A stretch of DNA of 64,000 nt from JAFLTL01 sp964389525 (GTDB taxonomy: Bacteria; Bacteroidota; Bacteroidia; Bacteroidales; Muribaculaceae), in contig CAYMEX010000016.1 of the NCBI GenBank assembly GCA_964389525.1, forward strand, positions 1 to 64,000, in the 5' to 3' direction. Under the pieces are notes generated by a model. That model made no database searches and was not told the DNA's origin. It saw nothing but the letters and a program-made list of their open reading frames with translations. A program made the translations under genes and the position numbers. Positions 17,128 through 25,339 of the stretch are shown here, piece by piece; the first letter of the stretch is position 1; each line of letters opens with the position of its first letter.

Positions 17128-18429
17128 TTACTTCTTTTCGTTGAGAGATTCGACTATCGGACGTCGCACCGAGAAAATCGCCGGAATAATCGCCGATATG
17201 ACATTCAGCACGAGACACACAGCCAGAGCGACAGCAAACACAGTGAACGACAAGAACATCTCGGGGCGGAACGTCACCGAGACAGTCTCGACTATCTCCG
17301 AGGTCCCGAACGAACTCGACATCATGTTAAGCAACGGCATCTTACCGACAAGCACTATCACAACCGCAAGTATAAGCCCCAGGACACCGCCGATAAATGT
17401 GTAAACCATGTTCTCGCTGATCACAAGCGACATGATCGAGCCTTTCTCGGCACCGAACGCCTTGCGCAGTCCGAGTTCACCAACCCGCGCGTCCATACGT
17501 CCCGATATCAGTCCGGCAAGATTCAATGCCGGCACTATCAGCAGCACGAGCAGTATAAGCAGATTGTTTTTCAGAGCTATCCACCACGAAAATTCCTGAG
17601 CGTAAGGGACAAAAACATTCTTGATATGTCGTGCCGGCTGTGCATCGTATATATCGGCCTTCCATTCATCATCTCTGGTCAGGTCTTCGAGACGACGCAA
17701 TATCTCGCTCCTGACATTATCTGCCTCATCGTCATCAATAAGCAATACTGCAACAGAGTTTCCGAGCAGCTTGTCGGGAATATCGCCCGTCTTCTCCGAC
17801 TCCGACATCGCTATCGGCAGATATATCTGTGAGAACGAAGCATTTGTCATGGGCGACGCACCTTCGACAACACCTTTCACACGATAGTCGGTCTGATCTA
17901 TGGTCACGGTCTCTCCCACCACGTCACCGGCACCTTTCCCGAATATGAGGTCTACAGCCTGATCGGCCAGTATCACCTCCTTCACCTCGCCTTCTATATC
18001 CTCTGCGGTAAAAGGCGATCCTTGCAGAAAGTTGAACTCATAGACACGGAAGAAAGCGTCGTCAACCGGTTTGACCTGTACTTTCACTTCAGTCTTTCCA
18101 TCCGGAAGAAGCGCGCCATGCTTATCATTGTCATCCTTGAATGCCGCAGCTTCTCTTACACCGTCGATATCTTTCAGCACATTTTTTATGAATGAGTATG
18201 AAAGATTGCTCTGACGTTCAAAATCCTGCTTCTTGCATGACATCAACGACAGATAGTAGGTCTCGCCACGGTTCACCTCGGGGTATATCGGGGCGATCTT
18301 TATGTAGTAGATCATCGACATGGCAAGCGTGGTGGCGATCGCCAGCGTCACACCGGCAATATAGATGCCGGTGAACAGCCGGTCGCTTTTGGCCTGCATG
18401 AGTGCCGATTTTATATAGTGCTTAATCAT
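17128..18429 (-). CDS. MacB/FtsX-type ABC permease, A-type (pair 2)
   Basis: A 433-residue permease beginning MIKHYIKSALMQAKSDRLF, with helix 1 at about residues 18-40. A periplasmic domain of ~230 residues follows (contains DGKTEVKVQVKPVDDAFFRV and GSPFTAEDIEGEVKEVIL), then three C-terminal helices with VGELGLRKAFGAEKGSIMS. It ends in VESLNEKK. It is nearly parallel in sequence to the A-type gene of pair 3. The gap to the upstream permease is 18 bases. Confidence 0.9.
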   Translation of the reverse strand: MIKHYIKSALMQAKSDRLFTGIYIAGVTLAIATTLAMSMIYYIKIAPIYPEVNRGETYYLSLMSCKKQDFERQSNLSYSFIKNVLKDIDGVREAAAFKDDNDKHGALLPDGKTEVKVQVKPVDDAFFRVYEFNFLQGSPFTAEDIEGEVKEVILADQAVDLIFGKGAGDVVGETVTIDQTDYRVKGVVEGASPMTNASFSQIYLPIAMSESEKTGDIPDKLLGNSVAVLLIDDDEADNVRSEILRRLEDLTRDDEWKADIYDAQPARHIKNVFVPYAQEFSWWIALKNNLLILLVLLIVPALNLAGLISGRMDARVGELGLRKAFGAEKGSIMSLVISENMVYTFIGGVLGLILAVVIVLVGKMPLLNMMSSSFGTSEIVETVSVTFRPEMFLSFTVFAVALAVCLVLNVISAIIPAIFSVRRPIVESLNEKK

Positions 18430-18447
18430 TTCTATTATGTTATTCGG

Positions 18448-19704
18448 TTATTCGTCGTGAAGTGCCTCGGCCGGATCGACATGCATAGCTCTGCGGGCCG
18501 GCAACGCCACACCGCACACAATCATCACCGCCATGATCACGAAAACAGTGGCGATACAGGCGATCATGCGCGGCCACTCGAGATAGCCGGTATCGCCATA
18601 GGCGTTAAGCTCCATCACCGCCATGTTTATGTCGACGACCGCGGCCACCGGCGTCACAAGCAGCAGAAGCAGCAACCCCTCGCCCACCTGTGTGGCAAAC
18701 ACACTGCGCGCCGTGGCGCCCGTCACCTTCATCAGGGCAATCTCAGAAAAACGCTGGCGTGTGCGGAACCAGAATGTGCCTAACAGTCCGAGAAATACAT
18801 TGACCAGCAGAAACGACATGACCATGAATTTGTTGCGTGTAGCCTGCCTGCGGCCGAGTGTGAATGACTTGGATATACGGTCGAATGACGCGACATTGCT
18901 GATGTAGTAATTGCCGACTCTGAACTGGCTCTCGCTGTCGGCCATGAGATTTTCGATGAAATCCTTTGCCATGCCCTCTTTGACCCTGACAGTAATCTCG
19001 TTGTACCACTGGTCATTATCAAGAATCGATACAATTGAGGTCGAGTTCGACATATTGTCATACTCCGAGTACTTTATAGGTTTAAGTATCGCGCCGACCC
19101 TGACAGGCATATAACCGCCATTGTAAATCTCGATTTCCTTACCCGCAATCTCGTTGATGTCGAGATCATCGCCGAAGACATTGGCCGAGACAAGTATCAC
19201 ATCGCGGTTTTTCTCGACAAGAGCCGCAAGCTGTTCGGGAGTCTCGCCGTTGATGCCTTCATATCTGAACACCTTGAAATAATCGGGAGAAACCGCCCTG
19301 CTCACAACCGAGCAACTCAGTGTGTCGCCGTCGGCAGCGACGTAACGGAGTTTATTTCCTGAGTTGGAACCGTTGTAGGGATATGAATTTATCGAAAGTC
19401 CCACTGCCTCTATCTCGGGGCGACGGCGCAGACGCTCGATCATCTCCCTCTTGTACTCAGCGTTAAGCGAATCGGTGTTCATCGCAGGGTCAAACTCCGG
19501 CGAGTTGCTGTTGATCATCTCCACCGAGACAAGAAAGGTGTTGGAAATGTCAAATCCGGTATCCTCGTTGATTCTATGCTGCTGCACATACAGCTGGTCA
19601 ATAAGAACCCATATCACCACCGACACCACAAGAAGCTCCACTGCAAGCCATGTGTTGGCCTTCCACTCGGCCATCATGCGCTTGAATATATATTTAATTC
19701 CCAT
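18448..19704 (-). CDS. MacB/FtsX-type ABC permease, B-type (pair 1)
   Basis: A 418-residue permease (MGIKYIFKRMMAEWKANTWL), same topology, ending in DPAEALHDE. It is clearly related to the B-types of pairs 2 and 3 but more diverged, so pair 1 is likely the older unit. The FtsX part reads RQRFSEIALMKVTGATARSV. It lies 4 bases after its A-type partner, a sign of tight coupling. Confidence 0.9.
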   Translation of the reverse strand: MGIKYIFKRMMAEWKANTWLAVELLVVSVVIWVLIDQLYVQQHRINEDTGFDISNTFLVSVEMINSNSPEFDPAMNTDSLNAEYKREMIERLRRRPEIEAVGLSINSYPYNGSNSGNKLRYVAADGDTLSCSVVSRAVSPDYFKVFRYEGINGETPEQLAALVEKNRDVILVSANVFGDDLDINEIAGKEIEIYNGGYMPVRVGAILKPIKYSEYDNMSNSTSIVSILDNDQWYNEITVRVKEGMAKDFIENLMADSESQFRVGNYYISNVASFDRISKSFTLGRRQATRNKFMVMSFLLVNVFLGLLGTFWFRTRQRFSEIALMKVTGATARSVFATQVGEGLLLLLLVTPVAAVVDINMAVMELNAYGDTGYLEWPRMIACIATVFVIMAVMIVCGVALPARRAMHVDPAEALHDE

Positions 19705-19708
19705 TGCG

Positions 19709-20986
19709 TTATCCCTTTATTGCATTTACGACATTCACTCTCGACGCCTGCCATGCCGGCACACCGGTGCTTATCACATTGAGCAGGAAACAGAAGAGAA
19801 GCACCCACATGAAAGTCGAGACATGTATCAGTATCGACAGATCGATCTTAGGCTCGTTGGTGAGCATATAGAAAGCGCGGCTGAACAGTTCGGCGCTGAA
19901 CAGATAGGCAAACGCGACGCTCAATACAAATCCGATGATGCCGGCCACAAGCGTCACGGCCATATTCTCGGCAAGTATCTCCTTGACAATCTCGCTGCGG
20001 GTGGCTCCGAAGGCACGCTTCACGCCGATCTCTGTACGACGCTGCCGCAGGCGACTGTGTGTCATGCTGCTCAGGTTGATCGCCGGCACAAGCAGGAGTA
20101 TGGCAAGAAGTATGATGCGCTCGCGGCGGCTCGACTCCACATCAGGCTCCATGTTGGCACTGCCGCCGGCCACCTGCGTCTCCTGGTCATACGGCCTGTT
20201 GCGCTGTATCATCCTCCAGCCGGTCGGCTCGATCTCCTCGTTGAAGCTCTCGAAGCGGCGGTCGCACTCAGCCTTTACGTCAGCAAGATCAACACCCTCT
20301 TTGGCAAGGATAATTGCCGACATCGATCCCATATGGGTGTTCCACGTCGATCCGCCCACAGCCGTTGTCGTGTACGGTATCCAGGCATCGGCGTAAGCCT
20401 TCGTGGCAAGAGTGCTCACATCTTTCACCACTCCGCACACCACATAAGGCACACGCGACAGTCTCACTTCCTCTCCCACTACATCGGTGCGGCCGAACAG
20501 CTTTCTCGCGACACTCTCGGTGATCACGGCTTTCTTTATCCAGGATTCAAGATCACTTTGGCTGAAAGGCGAGCCGTAGACAAACGTGTAGTCAAAGACC
20601 TTGAAGAAATCGGCATCGCACGGACGCAGATCCACCGTCACCGACGGCTGCCCGGGAATCGAGGCAGGAGCGCTTTCTGTCCATGCCACGTAAATGCTGG
20701 TGGCCTCTGCCGTCTCAAGATCTTTATAAAGTTTTTTCACTGTATTCTCTGCCATGCCGCCATTGCTGTTCCAGTCGGGGCCGTCGTTGATAGAATAGAT
20801 CGAACCGTAGTCGGCATAGAGCAGACGGTCTCGGTTGCTCTCGGGCGCAAACGGCACGATCGTCACCTCATAGAGCATCACCACAACCATGATCAGGAAA
20901 ATCGCCAGCGCAGTGCCGACTATCGACACACCCGACAGCATCGGCTGCTCCCGCAGATTCTCCCATGTATTTTTTATAAACCTCAT
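19709..20986 (-). CDS. MacB/FtsX-type ABC permease, A-type (pair 1)
   Basis: A 425-residue permease (MRFIKNTWENLREQPMLSGV), first permease after the ATPase gene. It has an N-terminal helix, a periplasmic MacB-type domain (DLRPCDADFFKVFDYTF, GSPFSQSDLESWIKKAVI), then three helices with RRTEIGVKRAFGATRSEIVK. It ends in VVNAIKG rather than SLNEK. The gap to the ATPase gene is 66 bases and holds a small palindrome (CAATACGTAGTATTG, 21006-21020). Confidence 0.9.
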   Translation of the reverse strand: MRFIKNTWENLREQPMLSGVSIVGTALAIFLIMVVVMLYEVTIVPFAPESNRDRLLYADYGSIYSINDGPDWNSNGGMAENTVKKLYKDLETAEATSIYVAWTESAPASIPGQPSVTVDLRPCDADFFKVFDYTFVYGSPFSQSDLESWIKKAVITESVARKLFGRTDVVGEEVRLSRVPYVVCGVVKDVSTLATKAYADAWIPYTTTAVGGSTWNTHMGSMSAIILAKEGVDLADVKAECDRRFESFNEEIEPTGWRMIQRNRPYDQETQVAGGSANMEPDVESSRRERIILLAILLLVPAINLSSMTHSRLRQRRTEIGVKRAFGATRSEIVKEILAENMAVTLVAGIIGFVLSVAFAYLFSAELFSRAFYMLTNEPKIDLSILIHVSTFMWVLLFCFLLNVISTGVPAWQASRVNVVNAIKG

Positions 20987-21052
20987 TTTATCAGCTTTTT
21001 CAATTCAATACGTAGTATTGACGCACGGCTCGCGCGTCCTGCTCCGATAGTA

Positions 21053-21724
21053 TTAAAGCACGCGGTGTCCGTCGAAGAAACGCATGATGCGCGATGTCTG
21101 GTTGGCCTGCTCTTCGTTGTGGGTCACCATCACGATCGTGCGGCCGTCCTCCTTGTTCAGGCTGTGGAGAAGCTCCATGATCTCGGCACCCATCTTTGAA
21201 TCAAGATTACCGGTAGGCTCGTCGGCGAGGATGATCGACGGATTGCCGACAATCGCACGGGCTATAGCCACGCGCTGGCACTGTCCGCCCGAGAGCTGCG
21301 ACGGCTTATGGTTGATGCGGTGTGCGAGTCCGACACGCTCAAGCACTTCCCTGGCCATGCGGGTGCGCTCTCCTTCGCTCATGCTGCGGTAGAGAAGAGG
21401 CAGCTTCACGTTGTCAAGCACGCTCAGCGCGTTGATGAGATGAAACGACTGGAACACAAAACCGAGATGACGGTTGCGGAATGCCGCCATAGCCTTGTCG
21501 CCCATCCTGGAGACTTCGGTGCCGTCGATCTCTACCTTGCCCGAAGTGGGTGTGTCGAGTATGCCCATGATATTGAGCAGTGTCGACTTGCCGCATCCCG
21601 AGGGTCCCATGATCGAAACAAACTCTCCCTTGTCGACTGTAAGACTCACATTGTCGAGCGCGAGAGTCTCGACTGTCTCCGTGCGATATACCTTGCTGAC
21701 GTTCTCGATATTGATAAGTGCCAT
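21053..21724 (-). CDS. ABC transporter ATPase (MacB/LolD type)
   Basis: A 223-residue nucleotide-binding subunit and the only ATPase in the operon; it presumably drives all six permeases. Seen: Walker A GPSGCGKST (about residues 40-48), Q-loop FVFQSFHLINALSV, signature LSGGQCQRVAIARA, Walker B IILADEPTGNLD and the H-loop MVTHNEEQA. Length and sequence fit the LolD/MacB lipoprotein- and efflux-type ATPases. It lies 42 bases after the adaptor gene. Confidence 0.95.
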   Translation of the reverse strand: MALINIENVSKVYRTETVETLALDNVSLTVDKGEFVSIMGPSGCGKSTLLNIMGILDTPTSGKVEIDGTEVSRMGDKAMAAFRNRHLGFVFQSFHLINALSVLDNVKLPLLYRSMSEGERTRMAREVLERVGLAHRINHKPSQLSGGQCQRVAIARAIVGNPSIILADEPTGNLDSKMGAEIMELLHSLNKEDGRTIVMVTHNEEQANQTSRIMRFFDGHRVL

Positions 21725-21766
21725 AATATTTTTGCTATTAATTTGTTAATGTTTTAATTATCTGTT

Positions 21767-23011
21767 TTATTTGAGTTTGAGCGAATTGCTGTTGACATAT
21801 TCCTTCATGTCGGACGTCACGACCTCCTCGCCGGGCCTGAGTCCCGACACGACCTCGACATACTCCCAGTTTGAGCCGCCAAGAGTCACCTTGCGTTTCA
21901 CGAGCTCGTCGCCCTCGACCACAAACATGTCGTAGACCGCCGGGCCGGTGTAATAGCTGCCGTTGGGTATCCTCACCACATCGTCGAGGATATTTCCCTT
22001 GATATACACGTCGGTTCTCACTCCCGGACGCAGACTCGAATTCTGGTCGTCGTCGAGCTTAACCGTAAATGCCATGACACCGCTTTTCGACATCGGGCTT
22101 ACCGTATTGATCGTTCCGTCTATTGTTGTCTTGCCTATTTTCACCGTAGCGCGGTTCCCCACCACTACCCTGTCGGCATACGAGTCGGCGATCTCGCCAT
22201 TGACACTGAAGTGGCTCAGGTCGGCTATCGTGGCGATATGCTCACCCATACCTATCTGCTGGCCGATGTTGTTGTTGATATAGGTCAGCGTGCCGTCGTG
22301 GGGCATCGTCACCTGAGCGTCCTGCATCTTGCGCGACATCTCCTCGAGATCTTTGGCGTAGATGCTCAGATCGAGCTCCATACCCTGCAGTTCGGCATCT
22401 TTCACACGGCGCTCGTTGGCGAGTTGCTGTCGCAGCTGCTCGAGCTGCAGGCTGCCTGTGTTGTACGACAGCTCCACCTGATGCACGCGGTCGCCGGTGC
22501 CGCTGCCGAGACTGTCGAGATAGCGCTCGTTCTGCAACTCGACCTTAAGCCGCGACACCTCCATCTCTTTCACCTTTATCTGCATCGCAAGATTTGACAG
22601 CGACGTCTCGTTGCTCAGACGCAGTTTCTCGAGAGCCAGACGGCGTTTCTCGCCTTCATCGCGCATCTTGCCGAGCTCGGCTTCGGTGCTCTGCAGGTCG
22701 AGACGCATAAGAGGCGTACCCTCTTTCAGCTCCTCGCCCTCACGATGAAAGACCTCCATGATCCTCGTCGAGATCGGTGAATTGATCCGCTCCTCGAGAG
22801 CCGAAATCACTCTGCCGCTTGCCGACACGGTCGACTCGATGGTGCCGGTCGAGACCTGGCCGATCGACAGACTCTTGCGCGACACGCTTCCGCGGAACAT
22901 CGACGAAACAATTACTATCACAACCACTACACCGGCTATGACGCCTCCGATTTTCATCCAGCGCTTGCGTTTCGCCCGATTGATCTCCTCTTGTGGAATT
23001 GCTTTATCCAT
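21767..23011 (-). CDS. Periplasmic adaptor (HlyD/MacA-type membrane-fusion protein)
   Basis: A 414-residue adaptor linking an inner-membrane pump to the TolC-like channel. Seen: a cytoplasmic basic segment, a transmembrane helix (about 22-42), a barrel-sandwich half (VSASGRVISALEERINSPIS), a long coiled coil (about 110-230), and a beta-barrel end with VVRIPNGSYYTGPAVYDMFV. The ATG at 23011 is preferred over an in-frame TTG 9 bases upstream. It is the first gene of the operon; a sigma-54 promoter lies at 23051-23066, giving a leader of about 30 bases. Confidence 0.93.
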   Translation of the reverse strand: MDKAIPQEEINRAKRKRWMKIGGVIAGVVVVIVIVSSMFRGSVSRKSLSIGQVSTGTIESTVSASGRVISALEERINSPISTRIMEVFHREGEELKEGTPLMRLDLQSTEAELGKMRDEGEKRRLALEKLRLSNETSLSNLAMQIKVKEMEVSRLKVELQNERYLDSLGSGTGDRVHQVELSYNTGSLQLEQLRQQLANERRVKDAELQGMELDLSIYAKDLEEMSRKMQDAQVTMPHDGTLTYINNNIGQQIGMGEHIATIADLSHFSVNGEIADSYADRVVVGNRATVKIGKTTIDGTINTVSPMSKSGVMAFTVKLDDDQNSSLRPGVRTDVYIKGNILDDVVRIPNGSYYTGPAVYDMFVVEGDELVKRKVTLGGSNWEYVEVVSGLRPGEEVVTSDMKEYVNSNSLKLK

Positions 23012-23050
23012 TTTGTACAATTATTTGAATGCAAGTTTTACATATTACCT

Positions 23051-23066
23051 TGCCAAAACCGTGCCA
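23051..23066 (-). promoter_or_regulatory. Sigma-54 promoter of the efflux operon
   Basis: On the minus strand the sequence is TGGCACGGTTTTGGCA. It has the -24 element TGGCAC and a -12 element TGGCA (consensus TTGCA/T). GG and GC are at the exact required spacing. It points into the adaptor gene, whose ATG is 40 bases further on. The same operon encodes an NtrC-type activator, which sigma-54 promoters require. Confidence 0.82.
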
Positions 23067-23110
23067 ATACATATAAATCATTTATAATCAGCATTGACAC
23101 ATTTGCAAAA

Positions 23111-23128
23111 GTGTACGATATCGTACAC
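23111..23128. promoter_or_regulatory. Perfect 18-bp palindrome, probable activator binding site
   Basis: GTGTACGATATCGTACAC is a perfect dyad centred about 80 bases upstream of the predicted sigma-54 start site, the usual place for an enhancer bound by an NtrC-type activator. It is probably the target of the response regulator encoded at 10111-11484. Confidence 0.75.
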
Positions 23129-23132
23129 TGTA

Positions 23133-23150
23133 ACACACCATTCCGTACAC
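23133..23150. promoter_or_regulatory. Second, half-conserved activator site
   Basis: Its right half, CGTACAC (23144-23150), is identical to the half of the perfect palindrome. The left half is degenerate, giving 11 of 18 matches overall. The two centres are 22 bases apart, about two helical turns, which suits cooperative binding on one face of the DNA. Confidence 0.5.
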
Positions 23151-23198
23151 TCCACGTCAATTACGCAGAATGTATACAGGTATATTCTGACAACTATG

Positions 23199-23627
23199 CT
23201 ACAATGCCATATGAAGGATCGGATAAGGACGCCCGGCCTCATCCCTGTCGTCGCGGCTTACAACCTTAAAGCCTTTTGACACATAAAAGGCTGTCGCATG
23301 CCTGTTTTGCTCATTTACATCTACCTGAGTCGCACCCGACTGCATCGCAAAATCAATCAACATAGACCCTATCCCCTCTCCCTGTCGTCCGGCATCGACA
23401 AACAGCATCTCGATCTTATTGTCAGCCAAGCCGATGAAACCCGACAACACCCCGTCATCATCGGCCGCATAGAGCGTCACATTCGGGAAATAACAGGGGA
23501 TCAGAGCCTTCTTGATCTCAGCCAGATCATCTTCCGGCAGAAAACTGTGAGTAGCACGCACCGAGCGCTCCCATATCTCTGCAAGCGACACATAATCACC
23601 CTCACCGCATTTCACTATTCTCCTCAT
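23199..23627 (-). CDS. GNAT N-acetyltransferase (YjaB-like)
   Basis: A 142-residue acetyl-CoA-dependent acetyltransferase. Seen: WERSVRATHSFLPEDDL near residue 19, the acetyl-CoA loop QGEGIGSMLIDFA (R/QxxGxG/A), and the C-terminal NRHATAFYVSKGFKVV typical of the fold. It resembles the YjaB/YiaC-like subgroup. The substrate is unknown. It reads in the same direction as the efflux operon but ends before the operon's control region and is unlikely to belong to it. Confidence 0.88.
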   Translation of the reverse strand: MRRIVKCGEGDYVSLAEIWERSVRATHSFLPEDDLAEIKKALIPCYFPNVTLYAADDDGVLSGFIGLADNKIEMLFVDAGRQGEGIGSMLIDFAMQSGATQVDVNEQNRHATAFYVSKGFKVVSRDDRDEAGRPYPILHMAL

Positions 23628-23748
23628 AAACCCCAGCTCTTTTATTCCGACCTGTTATACCATTAATCAGATATTTTCCGTAAATATAACTATTTCTCCG
23701 ATCATTTCAACCCATGTTGTTTTCTATGCCGATGACTACATAATTGCC

Positions 23749-23756
23749 TAACTTTG
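23749..23756 (+). promoter_or_regulatory. -7 element of the RimJ/RimL-like gene
   Basis: TAACTTTG, 19 bases before the ATG at 23776; matches TAnnTTTG. No convincing -33 box. Confidence 0.5.
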
Positions 23757-23775
23757 CAACAAAACACGATAGCAT

Positions 23776-24300
23776 ATGATCTACATTGAAACCGATCGAC
23801 TCCTTTTGCGCTCATGGACTACCGACGATCTGCCCTTGTTTGCAGCCATAAACCGAGACATGAGAGTCATGCGATATTTTCCGGCTACATTAAGCGATGC
23901 TGAGACAGAGAACTTCTACAACCGCATTCAGGCCGAGTTCAACCGCAATGGCTGGGGACTTTACGCCGTAGAAATAAAATCGACACAAACATTTATCGGA
24001 TATGTCGGGCTGCACGAAATCGGGTTTGACGCAGACTTCACTCCCGGCATCGAGATAGGCTGGCGTCTGGCCGCCGATCATCACAATAATGGCTACGCCA
24101 CCGAAGCGGCCAAAGCAGTGTTGAAACTGGCCGCACAGCAGAATATTGACCGACTGTACTCTTTCACGGCCAAAATAAACAAACCTTCTGAGCGAGTCAT
24201 GCAAAAAATCGGCATGATAAAAGCCGGCGAATTCAAGCACCCCAAACTCTCCCACCGATCACCACTACAGACCCACGTTCTTTATCAGATCGACCTATAG
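23776..24300 (+). CDS. GNAT N-acetyltransferase (RimJ/RimL-like)
   Basis: A 174-residue acetyltransferase of the RimJ/RimL/Acetyltransf_3 group. Seen: IETDRLLLRSWTTDDL at the N-terminus, EIGWRLAADHHNNGYATEAA (the acetyl-CoA motif region), NKPSERVMQKIGM in the last third. Members acetylate ribosomal proteins, antibiotics or small metabolites; this substrate cannot be told. It is a single gene with its own -7 element. Confidence 0.88.
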   Translation: MIYIETDRLLLRSWTTDDLPLFAAINRDMRVMRYFPATLSDAETENFYNRIQAEFNRNGWGLYAVEIKSTQTFIGYVGLHEIGFDADFTPGIEIGWRLAADHHNNGYATEAAKAVLKLAAQQNIDRLYSFTAKINKPSERVMQKIGMIKAGEFKHPKLSHRSPLQTHVLYQIDL

Positions 24301-24429
24301 CCCCAGCTTGTCATTCCGACATAAGGTTTTTTCTTTATCTACACGACTACAGATTACTTCAGCGGCGGTATTTTCTTGAACAGCATAGTGACGATTATTC
24401 TTAACCGTTGCAGAATCCGTATGATATGA

Positions 24430-24969
24430 TTATTGATTTTCCGGGAAATTGATAAGGTCAAAATACATAGCCCTTGTGGGAGAATGTTTGTCTTTCTCGG
24501 AAAGAAACATAAATCCACATTTCTCATAGAAAGGTACGGCGGCGGCGTATGCATCAACCGTTATGAAACGACAGGCACTTCGACGCATTGTGGCAAAAAC
24601 ATGCTTTACCTGCAAGAGAATCGCTCGACCTATCTGTTTGCCCGCATAATCTTTGGATATGGCAAGGCGGCCGATTTTGACTGCCGGATATTCCTTGCGC
24701 CGCTTTGAATTGGATACACGGCGGTTAAGTCGGTTCCATAATTTCTTCTCGTCAGGGTCAAACACAATCTTATCGTTGAGAAGACTGTAATATGCGACTG
24801 TCTTGTCCGCCTCGTTGTCTTCAAGCAGATAGGTCAACGCCATCATCGACTTGTAGTAATTGACGGCATCAGAAAACAAAAAGTCATTCAAATCGGCATC
24901 GCCGCAATCGAATGACTTTATTTGAATGTCGGCATCTATCTGCCGGAAAGTGAATTTGCCAAAGTCCAT
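24430..24969 (-). CDS. GNAT-type toxin (TacT/AtaT-like acetyltransferase)
   Basis: A 179-residue GNAT protein. Toxins of this group acetylate aminoacyl-tRNAs and stop translation. Seen: FDCGDADLNDFLF (residues 20-32), the N-terminal signature of TacT-like toxins; the acetyl-CoA loop ISKDYAGKQIGRAILLQV (about 104-121); and the conserved Tyr148 in FYEKCGF. It starts 1 base after a 52-codon gene, the usual antitoxin position. The toxin role is inferred from family signature plus arrangement; the usual ribbon-helix-helix partner is not obvious here. Confidence 0.72.
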   Translation of the reverse strand: MDFGKFTFRQIDADIQIKSFDCGDADLNDFLFSDAVNYYKSMMALTYLLEDNEADKTVAYYSLLNDKIVFDPDEKKLWNRLNRRVSNSKRRKEYPAVKIGRLAISKDYAGKQIGRAILLQVKHVFATMRRSACRFITVDAYAAAVPFYEKCGFMFLSEKDKHSPTRAMYFDLINFPENQ

Positions 24970-24970
24970 A

Positions 24971-25129
24971 TTACATCGGGAACGTGCTTATAGCTTTGAA
25001 CGCCTCATACGCCTTTCTTGCGGCTTCCTTCTCTGACTTGCTCACAGGAGCGGGATTCGCCATTCTTCTGGCGAAATTTTCGGCGTCTTTGCCCCTTAAC
25101 ACCGGGGTTTCTTTAATAGGTCGTGCCAT
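24971..25129 (-). CDS. Small basic protein, probable antitoxin of the GNAT toxin
   Basis: A 52-residue protein read directly from the minus strand: it begins MARPIKETPVLRGKDAENFA and ends AYEAFKAISTFPM. It has a good Shine-Dalgarno sequence (AAAGGAG, 9 bases before ATG) and a TATCTTTG -7 element at 25162-25169. Only one base separates its stop from the toxin start. The N-terminal ARPIKETPVL resembles a short strand and is followed by a charged helix, a plan common in small DNA-binding antitoxins. I do not recognise the family. Confidence 0.68.
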   Translation of the reverse strand: MARPIKETPVLRGKDAENFARRMANPAPVSKSEKEAARKAYEAFKAISTFPM

Positions 25130-25161
25130 GTCTATACTCCTTTGTGTTTGATATTATGTCA

Positions 25162-25169
25162 CAAAGATA
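25162..25169 (-). promoter_or_regulatory. -7 element of the antitoxin-toxin operon
   Basis: Minus strand TATCTTTG matches TAnnTTTG and lies about 32 bases before the antitoxin ATG. The -33 region is not clear. Confidence 0.5.
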
Positions 25170-25269
25170 CAACAAATCTCTGATATATAGAGTTGTAAAT
25201 TCTATATTTCTCATAAACCAATTATTGGAGAGATTGCGAGACCATGATGTAATATCCGCATTTAATCGG

Positions 25270-25277
25270 TATCTTTG
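25270..25277 (+). promoter_or_regulatory. -7 element of the SMR exporter gene
   Basis: TATCTTTG, 62 bases before ATG 25340. The transcribed leader can form a small stem CCGGCC/GGTCGG just before the start region. I could not match it to any guanidine riboswitch class. Confidence 0.5.
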
Positions 25278-25339
25278 CAATGCCTTGGAAGGAGACGCCG
25301 GCCCATTGCTGCAGCCCTCAGATAGGTCGGAAAGAAAAC

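Noticed and set aside
21006..21020. Small palindrome CAATACGTAGTATTG between the ATPase and first permease
   Set aside because: The arms are only six bases and it lies inside the operon. It may be chance and has no nearby promoter box.
19451..21199. A 582-codon plus-strand open frame across the first permease pair
   Set aside because: It runs antisense to two well-supported permease genes and part of the ATPase gene. It has a His/Arg-rich low-complexity composition, no recognisable domain and no promoter. GC-biased third codon positions create such long antisense frames here.
24354..24557. Small minus-strand frame downstream of the GNAT toxin
   Set aside because: It mostly overlaps the toxin gene in another frame, with no ribosome-binding site or family features.
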